A stretch of DNA of 64,000 nt from Sediminibacillus dalangtanensis (GCF_017792025.1 NZ_CP046956.1:1116001-1180000); one strand, 5' to 3'. Shown: positions 24,170 to 33,341, counted from the first letter of the stretch. Made by a program: numbers and translations. Notes: generated by a model not told the origin, from the sequence alone.

Positions 24170-24890
24170 ATTCCCCGTTCTGGAAGTTTTCGGTCCGACC
24201 ATACAAGGAGAAGGGATGGTTGTCGGAAGAAAAACAATGTTTGTCCGAACGGCCGGCTGTGATTATGGCTGTTCCTGGTGTGATTCAGCTTTTACGTGGG
24301 ATGGCAGTACAAAGGAAGACATCAGGATGATGACTGCTGACGAAATTATGGAAGGACTGCAGGCAAAAGGCGGAAGCCGATTTGACCATGTGACGATTTC
24401 CGGCGGCAATCCAGCATTGCTGCAAAACTTGGGCGAGCTGATCAATATGCTGCATGACCAAGGCGTCGAAGTTGCATTGGAGACACAGGGCAGCCGCTGG
24501 CAGGATTGGTTTATCGATATAGATGACTTGACCATTTCTCCTAAACCGCCCAGTTCCGGCATGAAAACGAATTGGCAGGTGCTCGACACCATTGTAAACC
24601 GGCTGGCTGACAGTGGGAGGCAGTCCCATACCAGTTTGAAGGTGGTCGTTTTTGATGAGGAGGATTTGCATTATGCCTCCGTCGTACATCACCGTTACCC
24701 ACAGGTGGATTTTTATTTGCAAGTGGGCAATGACGATTTAGCAGAAGCTGATCCTGCAATCCTGGCAGCTAAACTGTTGGAAAAGTATCAGTGGCTGATT
24801 GACCAGGTTATGCAATCTGACATGCTCAACCATGTCCGCGTTCTCCCACAGGTGCATGCACTCGTATGGGGAAACAAGCGTGGCGTATAG
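24162..24890 (+). CDS. queE: 7-carboxy-7-deazaguanine synthase QueE
   Basis: 242 residues from the ATG at 24162. The radical-SAM cluster motif CDYGCSWC (CxxxCxxC) and GPTIQGEGMVVGRKTMFVR at the N-terminus are diagnostic. It rearranges carboxytetrahydropterin to 7-carboxy-7-deazaguanine using SAM and an iron-sulfur cluster. It closes the operon. The preQ0 reductase gene queF, often fourth in bacilli, is not present here. Confidence 0.95.
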   Translation: MIKFPVLEVFGPTIQGEGMVVGRKTMFVRTAGCDYGCSWCDSAFTWDGSTKEDIRMMTADEIMEGLQAKGGSRFDHVTISGGNPALLQNLGELINMLHDQGVEVALETQGSRWQDWFIDIDDLTISPKPPSSGMKTNWQVLDTIVNRLADSGRQSHTSLKVVVFDEEDLHYASVVHHRYPQVDFYLQVGNDDLAEADPAILAAKLLEKYQWLIDQVMQSDMLNHVRVLPQVHALVWGNKRGV

Positions 24891-24900
24891 GAACAAGAAG

Positions 24901-24948
24901 AAAACAAGAACCGCTATCAACTCCTTTAGGAAGCGGTTCTTGTTTTTT
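24901..24948. terminator. Bidirectional terminator between queE and the YetF-like gene
   Basis: AAAACAAGAACCGCT pairs with AGCGGTTCTTGTTTT, with A and T runs outside, serving both convergent genes. Confidence 0.92.
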
Positions 24949-25642
24949 AATGCAGTAAATTATCTTTGCTATCGATAAATAGAGAGCCGTCTTGCTGTAC
25001 TTCTGCGTAAAAGACATCTTCAACGGAATCGACACCAGCCTGCTGAAGCTGCTTCTCCAGCCATGCATTATCCAAATTTAATTTGGACAAATTTTGAGAA
25101 AGGATTTTCCCGTCAGAGACAACCTCGGTGGCGAGTGGATATGTAGTCGGTTGACTGCCTACCATCATATCGCTTTTGTTCACCGATTGCTTATCTTGTT
25201 TTTTCATGACGGAAAGCTTTCCGTTTGTTTCAAAAATAGCATAGTCAACATCCTTTAAGGAAAAAACATTTTTCTGTCTTAACATCGCTTTTAACGAGTC
25301 CAGGTCCAGTCTGCTTTTCTGCATGGCATCTTCAATGATTTTCCCCTCTTTGATGACAGTGATCGGAGTGCCAGTAACCACTTTTCTTGCTTGTTTGGAC
25401 TTTATATCGATTAAGTCCATGATCAGGGTAAAGGCACTCCAGCCTGCCAAGGCAATAATACCGTTCCGTAAACTGAAATTTTGATTGGCAACAAGGTTTG
25501 CTGTTATGGAACCGATTGCGATAGCCGATACAAAGTTGAAAAAGGTCATCTGGCTGATTTCTTTTCTTCCCATTATTCTTGTCAGGACAAACAAAGCCAA
25601 AAAGCCGATGGAAATTCGAAGTATTAGTTCCATTATATCCAT
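24947..25642 (-). CDS. YetF/DUF421-family membrane protein
   Basis: 231 residues. Three membrane segments occupy the first 80 residues (ELILRISIGFLALFVLTRIM then GRKEISQMTFFNFV, ... AIGSITANL). The soluble remainder includes TGTPITVIKEGKI, then LRQKNVFSLKDVDYAIFETN, the DUF421/YetF signature, and a second alpha-beta repeat near the C-terminus. Homologues are linked to spore and envelope functions, but no activity is established. The gene stands alone, converging on queE. Confidence 0.85.
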   Translation of the reverse strand: MDIMELILRISIGFLALFVLTRIMGRKEISQMTFFNFVSAIAIGSITANLVANQNFSLRNGIIALAGWSAFTLIMDLIDIKSKQARKVVTGTPITVIKEGKIIEDAMQKSRLDLDSLKAMLRQKNVFSLKDVDYAIFETNGKLSVMKKQDKQSVNKSDMMVGSQPTTYPLATEVVSDGKILSQNLSKLNLDNAWLEKQLQQAGVDSVEDVFYAEVQQDGSLFIDSKDNLLH

Positions 25643-25910
25643 ACATAATCATCCTTTTTCTTTTCTGATTTCTGCTTAGTTATTTGTCTCTGGGAAAAAA
25701 CTATTCGATAGCAAGGCAATTTTAAAATTTTTTTGCACTCTTATAGCATCCTGCATAGCTCGTCACAGAAAACCGGCTGCGGAAATATTGCGCTGTTTGC
25801 TTCCTATTTGGAAATGGATTACACAGTTTTCTTAAGTCGAAAAGGTCGAAATATAAAGGAATTTCCATGATGAAACCGAATAAGTAATGTAGAGTGTGAA
25901 AGAGGTGATC

Positions 25911-26951
25911 ATGAACATGTTGATGAAGCCAGAAAAACTGAAGCCCGGTGACCGGGTTGCTACGATTAGTCCTTCTTGGGGAGGGGCGGGAGAACCTGAA
26001 TTACGCTGGAGATATCAGCAGGGAATCAAAAGACTTTCAGATGTTTTCGGTCTTGAAGTGGTGGCAATGCCCCACAGTCTGAAAGGAGCAGCGTTTCTTT
26101 ACCATCATCCTGAATCCCGTGCGGAAGACATCATGACCGCATTTCGGGATCCAACCATTAAGGCGGTTATCGCGAATATCGGCGGGGATGACAGTATCAG
26201 ACTGCTGCCTTACATTGACTTCGAAGTGATCCGTCAGAATCCGAAAATTTTGATGGGGTATTCGGATGTGACGATTGCGCATTTGTTTTGTCATAAAGCT
26301 GGTGTGTCATCTTTTTATGGGCCAGCAATTATGACAGATTTCGCTGAAAACGTGGAAATGGATGCCTATACGGTTGAGAATATGAAACGAACATTCTTCC
26401 GTACGGAACCAATCGGAGAAATCAAACCTGCAAAGCAGTGGACGAGTGAACGTCTGGAATGGTTAGAAGAAAATAAAAACAAACGAAGAAGTCTGCGTCC
26501 AAATGCTGGCTATGAACTTTTACAAGGAAAAGGGCGCGTACAAGGCCGGCTTATCGGCGGTTGTATAGAAGTCCTGGAATTTGCGAAGCAAACCATTCTG
26601 TGGCCGGATGAGGAATATTGGGAAGACAGCATCTTGTTTTTTGAAACGTCTGAGGAAAAACCGGAACCAGATTTTATCAAGTACTGGCTGCGCAATTATG
26701 CTGCACAGGGAATACTGGAGAAGGCGAACGGTATCATCTTTGGAAAACCAATGGACGAAACATATTATGAGGAATACAAATCAGTCATCAGGCAAGTGAT
26801 GGAGGAGCATAATCTTACCAAGCTGCCGATTCTTCATAATCTGAATTTCGGACATACCGAACCGAAATTCATCCTGCCATACGGTGCGAGGGCGGAAATT
26901 GATTGTGAAGACTTGGCTTTTTCTATCTTAGAAAGCGGTGTGAAAGAATAA
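25911..26951 (+). CDS. S66 family LD-carboxypeptidase/MccF-like peptidase
   Basis: 346 residues from the ATG at 25911 (a second ATG at 25917 has better spacing from GAGGTG). The S66 motifs are present: PGDRVATISPSWGG at the start, the nucleophile Ser in GYSDVT, a Glu in LIGGCIEVLEF and the His in FGHTEPKF. The insertions and the IGGDDS block favour the MccF subgroup, which cleaves microcin C-like aminoacyl nucleotides, over the cell-wall LD-carboxypeptidase LdcA. It acts in the cytoplasm. The VOC and GNAT genes downstream are closely spaced, suggesting one operon. Confidence 0.85.
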   Translation: MNMLMKPEKLKPGDRVATISPSWGGAGEPELRWRYQQGIKRLSDVFGLEVVAMPHSLKGAAFLYHHPESRAEDIMTAFRDPTIKAVIANIGGDDSIRLLPYIDFEVIRQNPKILMGYSDVTIAHLFCHKAGVSSFYGPAIMTDFAENVEMDAYTVENMKRTFFRTEPIGEIKPAKQWTSERLEWLEENKNKRRSLRPNAGYELLQGKGRVQGRLIGGCIEVLEFAKQTILWPDEEYWEDSILFFETSEEKPEPDFIKYWLRNYAAQGILEKANGIIFGKPMDETYYEEYKSVIRQVMEEHNLTKLPILHNLNFGHTEPKFILPYGARAEIDCEDLAFSILESGVKE

Positions 26952-26966
26952 AGGAGGGACCAAAGA

Positions 26967-27407
26967 ATGAATCGTTTGAATTTGATAACGCTCGGCGTCC
27001 GAGATATGGTGGAATCCTTGCATTTCTATCGTGACGGTCTCGGTTTCGAGGTTATTGTCTATGGGGAGGAATCGAACCCTGAGGTGATTTTCTTCAATAA
27101 CCGCGGGACAAAAATTTCGCTTTTTCCTATGGAACAACTGGCAAAAGACATCAACGAACAAGACCCGCCGGTGTTAAATCCGAGTGCTGCCGCAATCAGT
27201 CTAGCATACAACGGAAAATCGATACAGGAAGTCGATGAAGTCTTCGCCAAGGCTGCTGAAGCAGGGGCCAGAATCGTCAAACAGCCTCAAACGGTGTTTT
27301 GGGGTGGTTATAGCGGCTACTTTCAAGATCCGAATGGATTTTATTGGGAAGTTGCTTATGGGGAAAATTGGGAATTTGATGACAGTGATATGTTAATCAT
27401 GAATTAA
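26967..27407 (+). CDS. VOC (glyoxalase/bleomycin-resistance fold) protein
   Basis: 146 residues in the VOC fold: NLITLGVRDMVESLHFYRDG and GFEV at the start, a middle strand FNNRGTKISLF, and the C-terminal YFQDPNGFYWEVAY, where Glu would be a metal ligand. Members isomerise, cleave or bind small electrophiles or drugs; which applies here is unknown. AGGAGGG precedes the ATG. It starts 15 bp after the peptidase gene and is followed after 12 bp by a GNAT gene. Confidence 0.85.
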   Translation: MNRLNLITLGVRDMVESLHFYRDGLGFEVIVYGEESNPEVIFFNNRGTKISLFPMEQLAKDINEQDPPVLNPSAAAISLAYNGKSIQEVDEVFAKAAEAGARIVKQPQTVFWGGYSGYFQDPNGFYWEVAYGENWEFDDSDMLIMN

Positions 27408-27419
27408 GAGGAGAAAGAA

Positions 27420-27836
27420 ATGAAACTTGAAAAAACGGATAATCAGTCAGATAAAGAGTATATAAGAGAAAAATTAATTGAACATAATATGAGCCAGCTG
27501 CCCAATCATTTGAAAACCCCGAAAGAGAGCATCTGTTTTACGGTGACATCAGAGAATGGTGACATCATCGGCGGGATCACCGGGACAATGTATTGGCATC
27601 ACCTGCATATAGATTTTCTTTGGGTGGATGAACGCCATCGTTCCAAAGTATATGGGGCACAGTTATTGAAGCAGGCCGAAATACTTGCGGAGCAAAAACA
27701 ATGCCGTTTGATTTTTCTTGATACGTTCAGCTTCCAGGCGCCAGAATTTTATCAAAAGCAGGGTTATCAGGTGTTCGGGGTCCTGGAAGACCATCCTAAG
27801 GGATTCGATCAATATTTCTTGCAAAAAAGACTATAA
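27420..27836 (+). CDS. GNAT family N-acetyltransferase
   Basis: 138 residues. The acetyl-CoA pyrophosphate-binding region reads LWVDERHRSKVYGAQLLKQA and the last part FQAPEFYQKQGYQVFG is the typical GNAT beta6/alpha4 motif. Substrate unknown. GAGGAGA lies upstream. Last gene of the peptidase-VOC-GNAT set; a weak terminator follows. Confidence 0.85.
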   Translation: MKLEKTDNQSDKEYIREKLIEHNMSQLPNHLKTPKESICFTVTSENGDIIGGITGTMYWHHLHIDFLWVDERHRSKVYGAQLLKQAEILAEQKQCRLIFLDTFSFQAPEFYQKQGYQVFGVLEDHPKGFDQYFLQKRL

Positions 27837-27844
27837 AACGTGGG

Positions 27845-27871
27845 AGGCTGATATATCGGCCTTTCTTTTTT
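27845..27871 (+). terminator. Probable terminator of the peptidase-VOC-GNAT operon
   Basis: GGCTGATA pairs with TATCGGCC (one G-T pair, very small loop) and is followed by TTTCTTTTTT. Confidence 0.65.
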
Positions 27872-28037
27872 GCTTTTAGCACTCTTTTTTTCGAATGCTT
27901 TATAGCCACTGATAATAAGGCACAATAAATTGTTAGAAAACTTTGAGTGTTAATATCCTTCATTTTTGCAATGAAACCTTATTTTGCAGGGTTTCGTACT
28001 AAAGAAAAACATCAGATTAATTGGAAAGGTGGTTGGA

Positions 28038-28700
28038 ATGAAGAAAAATATTGTTTTGCTCGACATTATTTTTTATGTCTTATTTCCATTATTTATTTGG
28101 CATTTTATCCGTGATTTCATCGGAGATTATTATACTATGCTGCTATCTTCTGTCCCGGGGATTATTTACAGTGTATATCGCTTTTTCGAATTGAAACGAA
28201 TCAACTTTTTCGGCGTCTTTATTCTCGTTACGCTGATGATCGAGACGTTGGTTGATGTCCTGGCAGGCTCTTCTCTGCAATTGCTTTGGAACAAAGTCTT
28301 CTATGCTGGAGCTATGAGTTTGTTTTTTTTCAGTTCCATCATTATCAAAAAGCCGATTACCCTTTACTTCGGTTTGGATTTTGCTGAATTGCAAGGCTAT
28401 GATCGGAAGTTTAGTAAATGTCTTTATTATCAGAAACAGCTTTTTCTGATTTTTCAGCTGATCACGCTTGTTTTTGCGTTGAGGAGTGGCGTCCTTGCTT
28501 TGGTAAAAGCCTGGTTGATTATAGAATACGGAGTGGAGGCATTCGATAAAGGGATCATTCTTCGTCAGGCATTCAGCTGGCTGTTAACCGGGATTACGAT
28601 CGCAGGCTTTTTCTATATTGGAAAAGTCATCTATACATCGCCGGAATTAATCAAGAAAGCGGAAAGGGAAATGGCAGAGAAGGAAGCACGTCCTAGTTGA
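28038..28700 (+). CDS. VC0807-like membrane protein
   Basis: 220 residues from the ATG at 28038 (AAAGGTGG upstream). About six membrane segments are visible. The central RFFELKRINFFGVFILVTLM resembles VC0807-family integral membrane proteins, which have no known function. The C-terminus is highly charged (KKAEREMAEKEARPS). The next gene starts 58 bp downstream. Confidence 0.7.
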   Translation: MKKNIVLLDIIFYVLFPLFIWHFIRDFIGDYYTMLLSSVPGIIYSVYRFFELKRINFFGVFILVTLMIETLVDVLAGSSLQLLWNKVFYAGAMSLFFFSSIIIKKPITLYFGLDFAELQGYDRKFSKCLYYQKQLFLIFQLITLVFALRSGVLALVKAWLIIEYGVEAFDKGIILRQAFSWLLTGITIAGFFYIGKVIYTSPELIKKAEREMAEKEARPS

Positions 28701-28758
28701 CAGATAACTTTCGTGTTTTTTCTGTAAAAATATATAAATAGGAGGAGTTTTCGTCTAA

Positions 28759-29853
28759 ATGCTTTTTCTTACTGCAACTCCTGCGCTAGAGTTGGAACAT
28801 ATTAACAAAATCCTGAAAACCGAGGGAATGAAAGAGATAGCGACTGAGTCAGGAATTAATAGATTAGGAGAAGGTGCCTGGCACTTTGCCTATTTGATTG
28901 AAGAAGAACAACTTGTTCTGCGTATTCCAAAGAAAATTGCCTATGAAAAAGAAGTCCTTTTCAACGAAAAAGCATTAAGGGAGGAATATGCTGCTACGCT
29001 TGCGTTTTACCAGCATGCGAACAAGGTGAAAAAAGGGATTTGTCCTGAGCATTTTAAGTTCCGTGTAAAGAAGGATATGACCTACACAATGGAATCCTAT
29101 ATGGGGGATTCCGCTGGATTAAGCCAACAAACAACAAAAGAATCGAAACAATACGGAAGAGAGTTAGGGATGTTTTTTCGGGCGCTTGAATCGGTGAAGC
29201 CTCCTTATAAGGGGATAGGTTATCTTGAAGAAGGAGAAAACGGTGAACTAAGAGGTAAGATGGGAAAGGATTTGCATGCATTTCTTTTGGAGGAGTCAAG
29301 AGAATATGAGGAAGAATTACAAGAATTGGTTGCTAGTCCCTACGAGTTTAACAAAGAAAAAGTGATCAAGAAGGCAGAGTGTCTTCTTTTAAATCGCTCG
29401 GTAGATAAGGAACAAGTCGTCCTGACCAATCAGGATACGTCCCCTGAAAATATTCTTTTTACGCAACGTGGCGCTAAAATGATCGATCCTTTTCCCCTTC
29501 TATATTCTGGGACATCTCTTGCTGCTAATCACCTTTTCAACTATCAAACCTTGTTTCCCACCTTTTATAACACAATAAGGTATGGAAAGGGCAACTATGA
29601 TCGATATATTCCTCAGTTAGCAGCTAATGCCAAAGGGTTTATGGAAGGATATACTGCAGGTTCCAGACAGAAGCATGCTGATTTACACGTGGAAGTATTC
29701 TTAAAGTTACTGACAATGTCCTACACCCACCTTCAGTTGTTAAAAGAGGAAGTGTTAAATCGTGAACAAGTAATTCGCTTTGGTACGAAAGCACAGGTGG
29801 AAGAACGTTTATTGATCTATCTAAAAAAACTGGAAGGTTATCCACTCTTTTAG
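28759..29853 (+). CDS. APH-like kinase-fold protein with altered catalytic loop
   Basis: 364 residues. The protein-kinase-like fold of aminoglycoside phosphotransferases is recognisable from LRIPKK (ATP-anchoring Lys), the catalytic loop LTNQDTSPENIL, and AKMIDPFPL, where Asp binds metal. The usual His-Gly-Asp is Asn-Gln-Asp: the catalytic Asp is kept but the His is replaced. The substrate is unknown; it may phosphorylate a metabolite rather than an antibiotic. AGGAGG lies a little upstream of the ATG. Confidence 0.72.
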   Translation: MLFLTATPALELEHINKILKTEGMKEIATESGINRLGEGAWHFAYLIEEEQLVLRIPKKIAYEKEVLFNEKALREEYAATLAFYQHANKVKKGICPEHFKFRVKKDMTYTMESYMGDSAGLSQQTTKESKQYGRELGMFFRALESVKPPYKGIGYLEEGENGELRGKMGKDLHAFLLEESREYEEELQELVASPYEFNKEKVIKKAECLLLNRSVDKEQVVLTNQDTSPENILFTQRGAKMIDPFPLLYSGTSLAANHLFNYQTLFPTFYNTIRYGKGNYDRYIPQLAANAKGFMEGYTAGSRQKHADLHVEVFLKLLTMSYTHLQLLKEEVLNREQVIRFGTKAQVEERLLIYLKKLEGYPLF

Positions 29854-29943
29854 ATTATTCCTACTGTCTCCTATGACGGATTTATCTGTAAATATGGGTA
29901 CAAGATACTTGGATTGACACTAAAAACGAGCACATGATATATT

Positions 29944-29961
29944 TATCTTGAATTAAAGATA
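29944..29961. promoter_or_regulatory. MhqR-type operator upstream of the dioxygenase gene
   Basis: TATCTTGAATTAAAGATA is an inverted repeat of 9-bp arms with one mismatch. It closely resembles the TATCTCGAATTCGAGATA pattern I recall for MhqR, the quinone-responsive repressor of B. subtilis mhq genes, and sits 96 bp before an mhqO-like gene. Confidence 0.7.
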
Positions 29962-30056
29962 TTTTTGGAAGAGTAGAAATAGGAATGAGACATTAGCCGC
30001 CGGGAATAGCTAAGGCGTCTACGGTGGCTCGTGATTTTATACATGGAGGAATAGAG

Positions 30057-31040
30057 ATGAACCAGTTGAAAGGAATTCATCACGTAACAGCGATTACCAG
30101 CAGTGCGGAAAAGAACTATGAATTTTTTACGTATGTTCTTGGAATGCGGCTTGTGAAAAAAACAGTCAATCAGGATGATATCCAAACATATCATTTGTTT
30201 TTCGCTGATGATACAGGCAGCCCGGGTACCGACATGACGTTTTTCGATTTTCCCGGGATACCAAAAGGCGAGCATGGAACCAATGAAATTTTTAAAACAT
30301 CCTTCCGGGTTCCGAGTGACGCTGCTTTGGACTATTGGGTGAAGCGGTTTGACCGTCTGGAAGTAAAACATACCGGCATCAAAGAACAGTTCGGCAAAAA
30401 AACGTTGTCGTTCGTCGACTTTGATGACCAGCATTACCAATTGGTATCCGATGAACACAATGAAGGGGTCGCATCGGGAACACCATGGCAGGATGGCCCG
30501 ATTCCATTGGAATATGCCATCACCGGCCTAGGTCCGATATTTGTGCGGATTGCGAATTTCGATTACTTTAAAGAAATGATGGAAAAAGTTCTGGTCTTTA
30601 ACGAAATAGATCAGGAAGGTTCTTTCCATTTATTCGAAGTTGGTGAAGGAGGAAATGGTGCACAAGTCATTGTGGAACACAACAAAGTACTTCCTCAAGC
30701 ACGCCAAGGATTTGGTACCGTCCATCATGCCGCTTTCCGTATCGAGGACCGGAAAGAGTTAGAAGAGTGGGATCAATGGTATCGAAGATTTGGTTTTCAA
30801 ACCTCCGGGTATGTTGACCGTTTCTTCTTTAAATCATTGTACACAAGGGTGGCACCGCAAATTTTGTTTGAGTTGGCAACCGATGGTCCAGGCTTCATGG
30901 GCGACGAACCATATGAAACGCTGGGAGAAAAGCTTTCACTGCCGCCATTTCTCGAGTCGAAACGTGACCAAATCGAAAATGCGGTTCGGCCGATTGATAC
31001 GGTCAGAAGTACGAGAAAGATCGAAAAAGAATATGAGTAA
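30057..31040 (+). CDS. mhqO: Ring-cleaving dioxygenase, MhqO-like
   Basis: 327 residues from the ATG at 30057 (GGAGGAA upstream). Two VOC modules form the protein: the first starts GIHHVTAITSSAEKNYEFF and the second carries TVHHAAFRIED; with the late Glu in LFELATDGPGF they supply the metal-binding His, His and Glu. It matches the mhqO/mhqA/mhqE class of hydroquinone-specific extradiol dioxygenases, which protect against quinones and diamide-like electrophiles. The MhqR-like operator upstream supports this. Confidence 0.85.
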   Translation: MNQLKGIHHVTAITSSAEKNYEFFTYVLGMRLVKKTVNQDDIQTYHLFFADDTGSPGTDMTFFDFPGIPKGEHGTNEIFKTSFRVPSDAALDYWVKRFDRLEVKHTGIKEQFGKKTLSFVDFDDQHYQLVSDEHNEGVASGTPWQDGPIPLEYAITGLGPIFVRIANFDYFKEMMEKVLVFNEIDQEGSFHLFEVGEGGNGAQVIVEHNKVLPQARQGFGTVHHAAFRIEDRKELEEWDQWYRRFGFQTSGYVDRFFFKSLYTRVAPQILFELATDGPGFMGDEPYETLGEKLSLPPFLESKRDQIENAVRPIDTVRSTRKIEKEYE

Positions 31041-31047
31041 ATACAGC

Positions 31048-31092
31048 AGACACTTGTATGGAGTTTTTTCTTCATGGCAAGTGTCTTTTTTT
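31048..31092 (+). terminator. Terminator of the dioxygenase gene
   Basis: AGACACTTG...CAAGTGTCT followed by seven T. Confidence 0.9.
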
Positions 31093-31264
31093 ATTAGTAA
31101 GTACATTATCCGTCTCCGTATCCTCCCGCAGGCTCGCCAACCTTTCTTTATTGGTGATGAATAGCTCTACTATTAAGCATGTTTTTCTTGTTTCCTGCAT
31201 CGGTCTGATAAAATGACGATAGTTGAATCGAATAGCAGTTATACTAACGATAGGAGGTGCCCGG

Positions 31265-32149
31265 ATGGAATTACGTCAATTGCATTATTTTTTAGAGGTG
31301 GCAAAACAACAAAGCATCACCAAAGCGGCGGTATCACTCCATATTTCTCAACCGGCATTAAGTAAAATGATCAAAGCCCTCGAGGAAGAATTGGGCATGA
31401 CGTTGATCGTCCGATCCAATAAAACGAGTGAACTGACAGATGCCGGTATGGTGGTAAAAGAATATGCGAAGAAAATTCATGGCCAATTGGATGATATGGC
31501 AACCATATTGAATGATTTGACGCAGTTGGAACGTGGTGCCATTCATATCGGACTGCCTCCGATCATCGGCAGCTTGTTTTTTCCGAATGTGTTATCTGCC
31601 TTTCATAAGAAATACCCAAACATTAAAATAACCATCACCGAGTATGGAGGTGCTAAGGTTGTGAAAAGTGTAGATGAGGGGGAACTGGATCTGGCGGTCG
31701 CTGTGCTGCCCGTCGATGAGGATATATTTAATATCTATCCGATTGTAGAAGAAAAAATGAATGTTGTCGTGCCGCAGGAACATCGTTTTGCCAATCGAAA
31801 ATCAATTGATTTAATGGAATTAAAAGATGAAGAATTTATTTTTTATCATGAAGATTTTGCCCTTCATGACATCATTCTGGAGAAGTTCATTCAGGCTGGT
31901 TATCACCCGGATATTTTGTTTAAAAGTTCGCAATGGGATTTGATGGCGGAAATGGTCGCGGCCAATCTCGGGATTACGATTTTACCTGATTCGATCTGTA
32001 ACAAAGTGAAGAACAGCGGTTTGCATATTCTGAAAGTGAATCCAACCATTCCTTGGAATCTTGCGGTGATTACAAAAAAGGAAAAGTACATTTCTTATGC
32101 AAGCAGGACGTTTATTGATTTTATCCAGCAGATGCACGAACGAATATAA
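31265..32149 (+). CDS. cidR: LysR-type regulator CidR
   Basis: 294 residues from the ATG at 31265 (AGGAGGTG eight bases upstream). The N-terminal helix-turn-helix is MELRQLHYFLEVAKQQSITK, then AAVSLHISQPALSKMIKALE, followed by the effector-binding domain. Its place directly upstream of cidA and cidB, as ywbI precedes ywbHG in B. subtilis, identifies it as CidR, the activator that responds to acetate or pyruvate overflow. ATAAC-CAAAA-GTTAT overlaps its stop codon and could be its binding site. Confidence 0.86.
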   Translation: MELRQLHYFLEVAKQQSITKAAVSLHISQPALSKMIKALEEELGMTLIVRSNKTSELTDAGMVVKEYAKKIHGQLDDMATILNDLTQLERGAIHIGLPPIIGSLFFPNVLSAFHKKYPNIKITITEYGGAKVVKSVDEGELDLAVAVLPVDEDIFNIYPIVEEKMNVVVPQEHRFANRKSIDLMELKDEEFIFYHEDFALHDIILEKFIQAGYHPDILFKSSQWDLMAEMVAANLGITILPDSICNKVKNSGLHILKVNPTIPWNLAVITKKEKYISYASRTFIDFIQQMHERI

Positions 32150-32172
32150 CCAAAAGTTATATGTTGTATAAT
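32145..32172 (+). promoter_or_regulatory. Possible CidR site and -10 box in front of cidA
   Basis: ATAAC, five bases, GTTAT (32147-32161) is an inverted repeat with LysR-type symmetry, and TATAAT follows at 32167-32172. No good -35 box is seen, consistent with an activator-dependent promoter. Confidence 0.5.
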
Positions 32173-32262
32173 ATTTATGTATTTTACGAATGAAGACAAC
32201 GGTTGTAAGATGAGAATAATCGAATTTTTAAGCTTAGGTATAGGAGTTTGGAGGGAAAGGCT

Positions 32263-32631
32263 TTGAAAATCATTACGATTCTTATTCAAATTGTCTTCAT
32301 TCATTTGTTTCTGCTTCTGGGAGCTGGTGTCAAAGTACTTATTCCGATTCCGATACCAGCATCGATGATCGGACTTCTGCTGTTGTTTTTGGCCCTCTGC
32401 CTGAAGTTGGTAAAACTGGAATGGGTCGAGCAGGGCGGAAACTGGCTGATCGCAGAACTGTTACTGTTTTTCGTGCCATCTGCGGTCGGAATTGTTAATT
32501 ATGATGAAATGCTTAGCTGGCAAGGCTTCAGTACAGTGTTGATCATCGGAATAAGCACTTTTATTGTCATGGGCACCACCGCCTTTATTGCAGATAAAAT
32601 CATGATCCGGAAAGAGCGTGATACCCAATGA
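32263..32631 (+). CDS. cidA: Holin-like protein CidA
   Basis: 122 residues from the TTG at 32263, with GGAGGG seven bases upstream. Four membrane segments and the blocks GAGVKVLIPIPIPASMIGLL then LLFLALCLKLVKLEWVEQG fit CidA/LrgA proteins, whose oligomers form membrane pores affecting murein hydrolase release, and in Bacillus pyruvate or acetate handling. The stop overlaps the cidB start by four bases. Confidence 0.9.
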   Translation: MKIITILIQIVFIHLFLLLGAGVKVLIPIPIPASMIGLLLLFLALCLKLVKLEWVEQGGNWLIAELLLFFVPSAVGIVNYDEMLSWQGFSTVLIIGISTFIVMGTTAFIADKIMIRKERDTQ

Positions 32632-33317
32632 GTATCATCTTTTTTATTTTCGTAACCAGTTTGTTATATATGTTGGCGAAGGCAGGATATAAACGCATGC
32701 CGCTGCCAATTTTTCACCCGTTGCTGTTAAGCCCGATTTTGATCATTGGTTTAATCAGTTTGCTGCATGTGTCTGCCGATCAATATTTAGACAGTGCAAG
32801 TCTGCTCACGCATATGCTGGGACCGGCAACCGTTGCATTTGCCATTCCCATTTATAAGCATTTATCCGTATTGAAAAAATATATCGGTACAATCGTGACC
32901 AGCATTACCATTGGTACGCTCGTTGCAATATTTTCTTCTTTCTTGCTTTCGATGCTTATGCACTTGAACAATCAATTTCTGGTCAGTGTACTGCCAAGGT
33001 CGATTACCACGCCAATTGCCATCGAAGTTTCAAAAGATATTGGCGGTATTCCTACCTTGACAACCGTTTTTGTCATCCTCACCGGCATTATCGGCGGGAT
33101 CATCGGACCAGCCGTGATCAAGCGCTTTTCGATAAAATCGACGATAGCAAAAGGCCTGGCGTTAGGTACGAGTGCGCACGGCGTCGGAACCAATAAAGCA
33201 ATGGAATATGGCGAGCAAGCTGCAACTTTCTCGACCTTGGCGATGATTTTCGCCGCCAGCATAACTGTATTATGGGGCAAGTTTTTAATTCCCATGCTTG
33301 TCTCGTTTATCGGCTGA
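32628..33317 (+). CDS. cidB: LrgB-family protein CidB
   Basis: 229 residues with six or more membrane segments. LPRSITTPIAIEVSKDIGG then GIIGGIIGPAVIKRF and ALGTSAHGVGTNKAME are the conserved LrgB/CidB blocks. It works with CidA in the membrane. ATGA overlap with cidA shows translational coupling; a strong terminator ends the operon. Confidence 0.92.
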   Translation: MSIIFFIFVTSLLYMLAKAGYKRMPLPIFHPLLLSPILIIGLISLLHVSADQYLDSASLLTHMLGPATVAFAIPIYKHLSVLKKYIGTIVTSITIGTLVAIFSSFLLSMLMHLNNQFLVSVLPRSITTPIAIEVSKDIGGIPTLTTVFVILTGIIGGIIGPAVIKRFSIKSTIAKGLALGTSAHGVGTNKAMEYGEQAATFSTLAMIFAASITVLWGKFLIPMLVSFIG

Positions 33318-33341
33318 CCTGAATGCAGGTCAGCTTTTTTT
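33313..33341 (+). terminator. Terminator of cidAB
   Basis: GCTGACCTG, AATG loop, CAGGTCAGC, then seven T. Confidence 0.95.
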
